A stretch of 64,000 nucleotides of DNA. Source: Physella acuta (taxonomy: Eukaryota; Mollusca; Gastropoda; Physidae). Under the pieces are notes generated by a model, which saw only the letters and a program-made list of their open reading frames with translations, searched no databases and was not told where the DNA came from. Location: positions 379,501 through 443,500 of the forward strand of contig NW_026731788.1 in the NCBI RefSeq assembly GCF_028476545.1. Direction: 5' to 3'. This document shows, one piece after another, positions 54,902 through 64,000 of this stretch. The position numbers and the translations under genes are program-made. Positions within the stretch are counted from its first letter, which is position 1. Each line of letters opens with the position of its first letter.

Positions 54902-55142
54902 TCATACAGGTTCGAGCTTCTGAAGATCGTCGTCTGCTTCCTCCACCTTCTGAATCTCTTCCTCCGTACAGCTCCCATTCAAGTCCAGAATGAGGTCAAT
55001 CACGTCCCCGGGACTTCCCGTTTCGGAAAGTTCAGATTCGTCATACATGTTGTTGTTTGGGCTGGGGTTGGCCAGGGTCATGTCCTTGACATCCCAAGAC
55101 TGGCCGAAGGTTTCAATTTTTTCCTTCAGCTGGGCCTCGAAC
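54902..55142 (-). CDS. G4 exon 10 (C-terminal tail)
   Basis: Acceptor CCCCAG. Encodes RFEAQLKEKIETFGQSWDVK, a DVIDLILDLNGS motif and an acidic end (EEEIQKVEEADDDLQKLEPV) to the stop at 54902-54904. Confidence 0.9.
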
Positions 55143-58100
55143 CTGGGGATTGGCGGAGTTAAGCTTTGTAATAGGGCTGGTAAGTAGGTCACCAACCAGT
55201 TCTACCTACTTACTCGCCCTATATCCTAGGGTTTTATAAAACTGTTGTTTCTTAGCATGGACGGGCACATTTAGTAAAAGAGTGTTCATCTCTAATTGTG
55301 ATAAATATCATAACTCTGTTACTCTTAATAGGAGCCATTACAAGATTTTTAGTTAGTTCACAATGTTTGCTTTTTGTGGGTTTTTGGCAAATTTTAATAC
55401 CCAATTTTGACCCACTTCTAAATACCCAATTACTTTTTAACTTTCTTGATACAATTGTCTTAGATGACAATGCAAGAATATCCAATTTTCAATTTCATTG
55501 TATCTTAATTGTTCCTAAAAAAATTATTTAAAGATTACTATATTCAACTATTTAGGGGTCGATAACAAAATTTCATACTAGAAAATAATAAACCGGGAGT
55601 GATCTCCCCTAAACTTTCTCGAATTTTCTTATATAACTCGGAATATAGACATGATTTTTAATTACTTAAACTTTTAAAAATAGAATAGAATCTCGTAGAA
55701 AAAAGAATTGCGCACCAAGCGAACGCCAAAACAAAATGTGCATAATAGTGCGCAATATTATTAGTACTTAATAAATTTTCATGCGTTTTTTGAGAAATCG
55801 GAAATAGCGTAAATTACTACTTCCGGTCAACAGAAATTACTCAAAATTTTATAGAAGGTAGAGAATTAGATCTTTTACTTACAAGTGAAATTTCATGTAT
55901 CTATCTGAAATAGTACTCAAGTTATAGGCTTTTTAAAAATTCAAAGTAAAAAAAGTACCACTTCCGGTTATCGGAAATCGCTCAAAAGTTTATACGGGTC
56001 TACGAATTTGATAAATACTTATATATGAAATTTCATCAACCTAGCTGTAACGGTACTCAAGTAATCGTGTTTACACACAGACACACACACACACAGACAC
56101 ACACACACAGACACACAGACATACGGACAAGATTGCAAAATTATATTTTTCCGTATCAGTGAGGTGTAAAACGTCGAGATTTGCAAAAATCTTGATTTTT
56201 TTTTTGCAATACTTTCTCTATACTTCGTATATACGAGAAAGTAAAAAAACAACTTATATTAAAGAAAGCAATTGTTATGACGTCATCAGTATGGTTGGTA
56301 ATGAGAGTGAGAGGTTCAAGAAAACACAAACGCAATTTCAACTCCTTAATTTTAATGGTTGATACTTTAGTCTTGGAAAAAATAGGAAATAATCTTGAAC
56401 ATCAATAGTGGCCAGCCTTAGAGGCCAGCCCTACAACACTTTACAAACATGAAACAAAACAGATTTACAACCTAGTAAAGATAGCGTTTAACTGTCCTAT
56501 CCCACTGGCCCTCACCACCCAGCTTGGGGTCTATGCCCTGGCTTAACCTCGAATACAATAGGGTATCTTATTACGTGTTTCCCTAAATTTGCATCCCAGG
56601 TTAGTTGGGTCCGACGAAGGCCAAAGACTAGGCGACCGTTACTTCCCTAGCCTGCACTTCTCTATGTGGGGAGGGGATGTCTTCATATCAGGTTGCGGCT
56701 GTCCAAATTCAGATGTGGGACGGGAGGGGGGTGGATAAACCACTAGCATCAACAATGGACTCAGTTATAACAGCAATGTTTTGTTTATTCTTTTCAGTGC
56801 AGAAAGCTTTCTAATTAAAATGTTTTTTTATTTTTGTTTAATGTTAACATGTTCTATAGATTTCAAACTTCATCATGTTTTGTTCTAGAATTTGAATGTT
56901 CGACTTACCTGTAGTTTTTCGTATTGACGGTTTCAACAGGTGTGGCACCAGCCAAACAAAAGACGTTCCTGATGATCAGCGGCACCAGACCAGAGATGAG
57001 GGTGACAAACAGGTGATTGGCAGGTGAGATGTAGTAGCTGCTGCCGTACGCCATCACCACCAGGAAGACGAAGAGAAGGAAGATGCCGATTTTAACCACT
57101 TCTAGTGTAGCCTGTTGGTGGGGAACATCATAGGTGATGGGTTAAAGGGTCAATGTACAAGGCAGGTCGTATAAGGTTCAGCGATTATATGAGGTGATGA
57201 GTCATAGGTGATAGGTTAAAGGGTCGAAGTACATGGGACTTCAAATAAAGTTTAGGGATATTATCAGGTGTTGAAGTAGAGGGATCATTAGAGGTTAACT
57301 GGTCATCAGATAAGATATGTTAAATCACTTTTATTTCAGTAACTCTTCTAAAAATAATACTAGAACATAGTTCATAATCAAATAATTATTAACAGGACCA
57401 TGACTTTGTGACCTTAACATCGCTCTCTACGATAGGACCAGGACATTGTTACCTTAACATAGCTCTCTACAATAGGACCAGGACTCCCAGCACAGTCCAT
57501 GGTACAACAATGAAAGAAAAATTTCTCGGACATGTGCAGAAAGTCGTCCCTAGTTAGAAACAGCAGCAGTTGTCTCTGGTGTAGTCGGATGTTGCCGTGC
57601 TTCACGTTAAAAAGTCTCTTGGGCTGGGGAACCGGAACTTCCGCTACATCAACGGCCATATCGTCTGCGCCATCTGGAAAAGTTGTCCAAAGGACTTTCA
57701 GTAAACAAACTAATACATACTTGTAGAGCTCAAGTTTTAAGAACATCAAATTTAAGACTTTTGTTCTTAGCAGAACCATTTTGGCTAAAACAAATACAAT
57801 TAAAGTTTTTGATCAAACGATGCTCTTGAATAATGCAACGTCCAAAACGTGGATTTCCTGCACTGTCCTAAATTATTATTTTAATCTAGTTTCATGACAG
57901 CTCCCAGATTATTTTTAATTAATAAATGCATATTTATACTTTATAACCATCTCTTTAAAACTGCACTAAACTACAAAATATTGCTTTTGAAATGTATTTT
58001 TTTTAATTAAAAAAATCAGTACGATAACAGCTATAGAAACAGATGTTTGAAAGACAGGAATATTTGAGTTCTGTATCTGTCCTCAGAAGCCAGACAAGGA

Positions 58101-61100
58101 GTCAAGGCAAACTGATGCTGTAAACGTCTGAGGCTAAAAATTTGAAAAAAAATGTGCCACACTCACCAGTTTCTGAAGCGTCATCTAGTTTCTCAACATC
58201 CACCTTAAAAACTCTGTTGGTTTGTTGGTGTCTGGGTTTCATAGCCTCGGCTTTCACAGCTTTCTGCTCCTTGGACTTAACGGCATCCAGCAATATGTTG
58301 TAGAAGGCGTCGTACCCCAGCCCTACACGACTGTACGAGTCCCGGATGTACATGAAAAACAGCAGCACCACCGGAAGGATGCGGTAGATGAGGTCAGCCT
58401 CCACCACCACGGTTACGATTACCATAGCCAGCACGTGAACCAGGAAGTTTGTGCCGATGGTGAGTACGATGAAGACGAAGAGGATTGTGAAGAAGAACCA
58501 GAAAAGTTGACAGCCGTTGTAAGCTTTGATCCTGTCGTTAGGTTTCTGTTTTAAAGATTTGACTCGGCGATAACTCTTCCGTATAACTTGAACAACAAGC
58601 TGCAGCATTGGGGCGTGGTAGATGATAGACATCATCACATACATGGGAAACAAAATGGCTGCCAGTATCCAAATGGGCAAGACGAAAATACCACATCTTT
58701 TAATTGGCATTCGAAGTCTTTTGAGTTGATACCTAACCCACGTGACATGTTGTCTCAGCTGTTTCTTCCATGAAAGGTCGAAGATTTCGTTGTAAAGTTG
58801 ACTGAAAGTTTCAGTTGTGGCGCCGTCTATGATTAGAAGAGCGCAGTGAAGAATGTACATGATTGATATGACTGCGACAATAATTTTCCCAGAAACACGA
58901 CCAGTGTAGAAGTTGAATTTCCGTTGGAGCCCGCGAGATTCGAACGCCTCCCCCAGAAACTGGAAATCCAGGTCATCAGCGGCCATGGCGTACATGAAAG
59001 GGAGGGAGGGGATGACCAACACTGTCATGACGAACAGGGTTCTGAACGCTCGGACAACGACGTTCCATGGAGGCGAGTGGGTGCAGCAGATAGTGCCACA
59101 AGCAGGGTAGCGACAACAGTCTTCTAGGGGTTCACTTTGGCGGATCTGTGGGGAAAGGTTTGATTACTTGCGGGAGCTTTTGTTTATACGAAAAATAATC
59201 AGGCTAAACACATTATTTTACGGTAGAAAAAATACCGGGTTTGATCTCCCCTAAATTTTCTCGTTCACTCTTATGTAACTTAAAGGAGGATGGTACGTCC
59301 AGTGCAATCGGGATATTGACATTTTAAAAATCATTTTTATAACTTTTTTAAAGAATAAATCGCGTTGAAAAAAACGTAAACATTCTGTTTATAAAGAAAG
59401 AAAACAAAATGTATTTGCCTTGATGATATTACAATAATGCTTGAAAAATTCCTTTTGACTTTCGAAGCTAATTGTGCACAACAGTTATAGAAAGTTCTTG
59501 ACTTTCTGGACCACGGGAGTAGCTGAATAACCCACAATGATATTTAACGTGCAGGCAAACACTTTACCTTACACCGGATGAAGGCGTTGAACAAAGCCTT
59601 GGTGCTGTTGATTGTTGACCCGCCCTCAACCAGCAGCTTGTCCATATTGACACTAAACTCCACCTTCTTCACGTGACACAGGTAGACAACATCTTTGACC
59701 AGTGAAGGTAGAAATTTCTTCACCTTGGTCATCTTCTCCCACTGTTTACGTCTGAGGGCCAGGGATTTTTTATTCGTCCTATTCGACAAACATCAGTTGA
59801 TAAAATACACACTTTGTACAATACATACAGTTTATGATGATATCAAGCTATTAAAATCTGGGTCTATGGTAACTTCTCTTACAACGTCTGTCTACATTAA
59901 ATTTAATTAAAAATTGTGTTTCTATGGTAACCAACTTACCTGTACTCCTCGGGATGATGTGTACAAACTATCTTAAACGTCAGATTATCCGCAGGGAAGT
60001 AACAATACGTGTTGTACCTAAAGTGATAAGTTACATCAACAGCATCAAAACATAGCTACAGCAACATTCTCTTTACACATTATATTATTCTATTGTTATA
60101 ATCAAGTACTGATAAGTTTTAAAAGATATATTAATCTAATTCCATTATATTTAATTCCCGAATGTATTTCTAACAATGTCTATTCCAAAACTGTATAGGT
60201 AAATTTAGCTTATTTGCTTGTGAAATTGTATTTATCAAACACATTTATCCTATAAATAAATTCTGTTTGGTAGTCTAAAAACTTTCTATTTGTAGTAAGC
60301 GAATAGATTCAAAGATTGCTGGGAGATTCTAGAATAGAGATGAATTGTAAAGACATTTAAAAGATGCAATGATAGCTACTGATAGAAACGTCTGTGTATT
60401 TGGGGATAGGTTAGGGTATGTATGCAGCCTTCAAAGATCTAAAACACAAGCGTATATAGACAGAATAAGGGCAGTGCATCCAGCCTTAAAAAAGAAATGA
60501 CAAAAAGTGCATGTAGTCTTTTAATTCGCGGTAAGATAAAAAAGTGCAGGGTTAGATTAAGGTGAATGCATAGTCTTTTAATATGAATACTCCAAAGTGT
60601 AGGGACAGAATAAGATGAGATCCAGCCTTTAATAAACAGGGAGTGATCTCCCCTAAACTTTCTCGAATATTCTTATATAAAACAACAGGGGATGGGAACT
60701 CGGGCTATAGACATGATTTTTAATCCATTTTAAATACTTAAAGTTTTAAAAATAGAATAAAATCTATTGCACATCAGAAGTGCATAATAGTGCGCAATAT
60801 TATTAGTACTTTAAAAATTTACATTAGTTTTTTGAGAAATCGGAAGTAGCGTAAATTAGTACTTCCGGGCAACGGAAATTACTCAAAATTTGACAGAAGG
60901 TAGAGATTAGATCTTATACTTACATGTGAAATTTCATTTATCTATCTGAAATAGTACTCAAGTTATAGGCTTTTGAAAAATTCAAAGTAGAAAAAGTACC
61001 ACTTCTGGTTATCGGGAAATCGCTCAAAAGTTGATATGGATCTACGATTTTGATAAAATACTTATATATGAAATTTCATCAACCTAGCTGTAACGGTACT

Positions 61101-61126
61101 CAAGTTATCGTGTTTACACACGGACA

Positions 61127-61170
<44 letters not shown>

Positions 61171-63796
61171 TACGGACAGAGTTGCAAAACCCAGTTTTTC
61201 AGACTGGATTACGCATAAAACCTCTTAATTTTGATAAATCTGGATTGATAATTTTTGCCCGATTAAAATAAGTCCTCTATACTTCGGATGTGACGAAGGA
61301 CTGAGGTGTAATACGGTGAAAATTGTTAAAATTTCAATTGATTTTTGTGCACGATTACAATACTTTCTCTATACTTCGTATATACGAGAAAGTAAAAAGG
61401 AAGGGAAAATTGCAAGGTCATATTAAGTTGAATGCATAGTCTTTCAATAAGAGGTACATCAATATGTAAGGAGAGATCAGCCTACCTGTAACCCTCGGGG
61501 ATGAGGAGGGGGATGTAGAGAAAGATGATGACCGTCAGGGTAAGGATAAAGATTTGGAGGGCCCACACCCAGTCGCCGTTGTACACGTCATCACAGTACA
61601 GGTGCTTCCGGTAGTCGTATCCACAGCACCTGGTGACGTAGTGCACAAGATAATATTTCATGGGTGGAAAAAATATTAAACTCGAGACGGCAATATCTGC
61701 TGACATAATACGCAATAAATCGCATGTTACTTTACACACGAGGCGTTGGTGTATACTCAATGAAGGTTGTTTTTTACACTTGAATACTTGTAACACAGCA
61801 CATAGCAAAAATACATGTTGAGTAGATTTTCGACCAAGGTCTGACCTGTAGACTAGACGTCCCCAGCCGTCATCATCATCAACCAGAGCTGTACAGATCT
61901 CCACAGCGTCTGAGTATTTGAACGGGTGTTTTACCGTGGCGCCGTCAACGTCAAAATCTAAAACATGGAGGAGCAGTTTCAAAAACGTTACAATGAGTTT
62001 TAAGAAAAAGTTAAGTATATTGACAGGTACTGTACCTAACATGGATGTGTTGTGATAAAAAGTAATGTGTAAGATTTCGGACTAGATTTTGCATTTATTG
62101 TATTAATTAGTTTTATTTTAAATTAGACTATCTGTAATTTTACATGTATTTTTACTGTTTTATTTTCTGCAAGTGGACATCCAGATTGGTTTAATTGGAT
62201 TAATAAAATATTTTTAATGATTGCTTTATGGTCGTACTGCATATTTTGAACTTCATGATCTTCATGAAAACACCTTTCACACGAAGAAATTGTTTTTAAA
62301 ACTGGCAATCTCATCTATGTCAGCCTTTACTAATATACAAAGACTAGCTGCATACCCGTGATCCGCCACGATAAATCTTTTTTAAATGTACAAACTTGGG
62401 AACAGAACAAAACTAAACACAACACAAACACAACACAAACGCAAAAGAAAACACAAATACAAAAACACAAACACAAAAGAAAACACAAACACAATGAAAA
62501 CACAATAGAAAGCACAAACGCAACACACAAACACAAAAGAAAAAAAAACGCAAATAAAAACACAAGTGAAAACACAAACACAGTGCCAACACAAATGCAA
62601 AAAAAAACGAAAACACAAACACAAACACAACACTCATAACATAAATACAACTTAAATGCAAACATAAACGCATAATGCTTTTACCTGCCATACAGCACTT
62701 TATCAATTCATGCATTTTTTTCAGTTCTTAAAATTTAAAAAAAAATGTGCAATAGAGTTTCATGACTTAAACCATTGCGAACCTAATGAGCGTGATGACA
62801 CGTGTATAATGTTGCGGAATAGTTGATTAAAAATTATCATAATAAACAATACGTTCAGTGACTAAAATAAAAAAAAAAAATAGCCTTTTATCAAACCATG
62901 CTATTTATAATATTCCAACAATAATGTCCTCTTACACATCTACAAATTTTGCATTCACATTTTTTTATTAGCGTGATTGAATTTATTTTTAAATTAGCTC
63001 CCTTGGCAAAATTACAAAATAGCTTAATTTTTTCGACCCCATTATTATTAAAATGTATCCTTTTTTTCTAGGAATCTAAACAAAAATAATTTTTGACATT
63101 GGTCCGTTTAATGTTTTAGTAATTTGTGTGTATTAAATATTTTCTTCAGGTTATGCGAAAGAGTAAAAACGGTGGCAACTATATAATAAATTTAAGTCGT
63201 TATATAAACAAAACCTACTCAATTACATATTATAAGACACTGCGATGCAAGTAAAAAGCACGACATGTGGTGTGTTTACTTTTATGGTTCCAAAACTTAT
63301 AGCGATGACGGAAGGAAGGAAGGACTGATACATTACCAGTCCGCTTATATTATACATTTGTGTGTTGAATTTTTGTACGAATACACTAATACTGATATTT
63401 TCACTTCTTCTTCGTTCTTAATTTTTAGTGTTGGAATGGATCCCCCTCCAGCACAAGTATACGTGTCAACTAATTGACATATCTTTCCCCGCCTACAGCC
63501 CCCTCGACCACACTCCTCTGTGGCATCATTTATGGAAGCTTTATTAGAATATTTTCAACCCTCTAGCGTCGAGTTTCTAGAACTATCTCCACCTGTACTG
63601 ACCCCTCAACAGATAATCCCTCAGCATATTGTCCAGCTGGTCATCTTTAAGATCGTCCAGACAATCTGAAGGACTCACACTCAGGACCACGTCCCTCTGG
63701 GCGATACCCACTGTCGCGAAAGGCTTCAGCAGGCCGTAGTAATACGTGTTGACCAGCAACAACTGGGAGCTGCCCACACCCTGGGTTCGAAACCAC
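54902..63796 (-). CDS. G4: exons 2-10 of a multipass membrane protein, unrecognised family (first exon off the right edge)
   Basis: Minus-strand exons: 63796-63603, 61957-61846, 61629-61486, 60017-59940, 59778-59568, 59145-58167, 57673-57453, 57111-56909, 55142-54902. All are GT-AG; the joined sequence encodes 794 residues and stays open. Lengths and phases match G3 at almost every exon. Motifs: WFRTQG (exon 2), HPFKYSD and GWGRLVYR (exon 3), CCGYDYRKHLYCDDV plus helix 1 (exon 4), NMDKLLVEGGST (exon 6), NFLVHVLAMVIVTVVVEAD (exon 7), FFFHCCTMDCAG (exon 8), MAYGSSYYISPANHLF (exon 9), FEAQLKEKIETFGQS and DLILDL (exon 10). It is closer to G3 than to G2 in exons 7-10 and lies head to tail with G3. 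The signal-peptide exon should lie beyond 64000. Function unknown. Confidence 0.87.
55591..56242 (+). mobile_element. P-family dispersed element, full length
   Basis: Same ends and interior as the copy at 48861-49511, with a short deletion near 55635 and a longer (AC)n stretch. It lies in G4 intron 9, antisense to the gene. Confidence 0.82.
56909..57111 (-). CDS. G4 exon 9 (two helices)
   Basis: 203 nt. Encodes ATLEVVKIGIFLLFVFLVV, MAYGSSYYISPANHLFVTL and SGLVPLIIRNVFCL, ending VETVNTKNYR. Donor CTACAG|GTAAGT, phase 2, not repeated here. Confidence 0.92.
57120..57240 (-). repeat. Two-copy tandem repeat in G4 intron 8
   Basis: TCATAGGTGATGGGTTAAAG and TCATAGGTGATAGGTTAAAG, each followed by GGTC, are spaced about 70 nt apart, just upstream of the exon 9 acceptor. 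Confidence 0.65.
57413..57493 (-). repeat. Duplicated G4 exon 8 end and donor
   Basis: A 40-nt unit (TCCTGGTCCTAT, TAGAGAGC, ATGTTAAG|GTAACA) occurs twice: once as the true exon end and once downstream with GTTAAG|GTCACA. The breakpoints match the repeat at the G2 exon 8 donor. Confidence 0.9.
57453..57673 (-). CDS. G4 exon 8
   Basis: 221 nt. Encodes VKHGNIRLHQRQLLLFL, FLHMSEKFFFHCCTMDCAGS and PGPIVESYVK. Acceptor TTCCAG, donor TTAAG|GTAACA, phase 0, followed by one more copy of the exon end and donor. Confidence 0.9.
58167..59145 (-). CDS. G4 exon 7 (main transmembrane exon)
   Basis: 979 nt. Starts IRQSEPLEDCCRYPACGT with more cysteines. Helices lie around VMTVLVIPSLPFMYAMA, VAVISIMYILHCALLII, LPIWILAAILFPMYVMMSII, NFLVHVLAMVIVTVVVEAD and LPVVLLFFMYIRDSYS. 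Ends RVFKVDVEKLDDASETG. Donor ACTG|GTGAGT, phase 1. Confidence 0.93.
59231..59380 (+). mobile_element. P-family element, diverged 5' fragment
   Basis: TACCGGGTTTGATCTCCCCT, then AATTTTCTCGTTCACTCTTA and an ATAAATCGCGTTGAAAAAAA end. Diverged from the full copies. Located in G4 intron 6. Confidence 0.6.
59568..59778 (-). CDS. G4 exon 6
   Basis: 211 nt. Basic start (TNKKSLALRRKQWEKMTKVK), then VEFSVNMDKLLVEGGSTIN and LFNAFIRCK. Donor TGTAAG|GTAAAG, phase 0. An alternative start at an internal ATG is not needed. Confidence 0.9.
59940..60017 (-). CDS. G4 exon 5
   Basis: 78 nt. Encodes YNTYCYFPADNLTFKIV then CTHHPEEYR. Acceptor CTTTAG, donor TACAG|GTAAGT, phase 2. Confidence 0.88.
60637..61393 (+). 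mobile_element. P-family dispersed element with internal extra sequence
   Basis: Starts AGGGAGTGATCTCCCCTAAA and ends CTTCGTATATACGAGAAAGT. About 130 nt of extra, partly duplicated sequence lies at 61185-61320. Located in G4 intron 4, antisense to the gene. Confidence 0.78.
61486..61629 (-). CDS. G4 exon 4 (first membrane helix)
   Basis: 144 nt. Encodes CCGYDYRKHLYCDDVYNGDW, then helix IFILTLTVIIFLYIPLLIP and EGYR. Donor TACAG|GTAGGC, phase 2. Confidence 0.92.
61846..61957 (-). CDS. G4 exon 3
   Basis: 112 nt. Encodes DFDVDGATVKHPFKYSDAVE, ICTALVDDDD and GWGRLVYR. Acceptor TTTTAG, donor TACAG|GTCAGA, phase 2. No repeat at either end, unlike G3. Confidence 0.9.
62398..62670 (+). repeat. (CACAAA)-type array in G4 intron 2
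   Basis: Irregular ACACAAAC/GCAAACACAAA repeat following a CTAGCTGCATACCCGTGATC head at 62343. The same head-plus-array arrangement occurs at 11449-11822 and 13994-14560. Confidence 0.75.
63404..63440 (-). mobile_element. T-family SINE tail fragment
   Basis: CTTCTTCTTCGTTCTTAATT followed by TTTAGTGTTGG matches the end of the dimeric SINE at 2823-3152. Confidence 0.55.
63603..63796 (-). CDS. G4 exon 2
   Basis: 194 nt. Encodes WFRTQGVGSSQLLLVNTYYY, GLLKPFATVGIAQRDVV, SPSDCLDDLKDDQ and RDYLLRG. The donor is AGGG|GTCAGT, phase 1. Confidence 0.9.
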
Positions 63797-64000
63797 CTGA
63801 AACAAACATTTTTTTAAATTACTTTTTTTTAATTTGCTCTCACAAATTGGATGTACATGGTAATAATACTGATCAAAATATAACGTTCATTAACACAGGT
63901 ATTTTATTTTAAAAAGGATAACATGCAATGAAAAAAAACAATCTCAAGTAAACAACGGAACTGAATGTTATCTAAAACCAATACGATGACACAATGCTCG

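Overview
This is animal nuclear DNA, most likely from a gastropod mollusc; that is an inference from AT-rich sequence, long (TA)n tracts, tRNA-derived SINEs, hAT-type MITEs and small exons in long repeat-filled introns. It is not prokaryotic. I see no retrovirus-like, LTR or Polinton element and no reverse transcriptase frame.

The coding content is a cluster of four paralogues of one multipass membrane protein family that I do not recognise. In window order: G1 (minus strand, first coding exon only, 5825-6033), G2 (plus, complete, 13235-26564), G3 (minus, complete, 32652-50036) and G4 (minus, exons 2-10, 54902-63796, first exon beyond the right edge). G2 and G3 each assemble from ten exons. 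The nine introns have the same phases in every copy (2,1,2,2,2,0,1,0,2), and the joined lengths are exact multiples of three: 856 aa for G2, 923 aa for G3, and 794 aa within the window for G4. Each protein has a signal peptide, an extracellular region of about 190 residues, a first membrane helix (exon 4), a large exon 7 with five or six helices, a cysteine-containing exon 8, a two-helix exon 9 and a hydrophilic tail. G1 and G2 diverge, G2 and G3 converge, and G3 and G4 lie head to tail.

The most striking feature is the placement of minisatellites. Many do not merely sit in introns: they are built from the exon-intron junction itself, with each unit carrying exon end plus splice donor, or splice acceptor plus exon start. 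Examples are 27 units at the G2 exon 9 donor, 12 units at the G3 exon 3 acceptor, 10 units at the G3 exon 5 acceptor, and the same exon 8 donor duplicated with the same breakpoints in G2 and G4. Other arrays start within about 10 nt of a junction. This would produce ladders of competing splice sites. Some give reading-frame-preserving alternatives and others lead straight to a stop codon.

The rest is repeats. G3 intron 5 holds a broken intronless NF-YA copy (processed pseudogene), a nested transposon insertion containing a perfect 111-nt inverted repeat, and a dimeric tRNA-derived SINE. The intergenic regions (6.0-13.2, 26.6-32.7 and 50.0-54.9 kb) hold non-autonomous elements, MITEs, SINEs, (TA)n tracts and poly-G/poly-C runs. 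I found no convincing additional gene in them.
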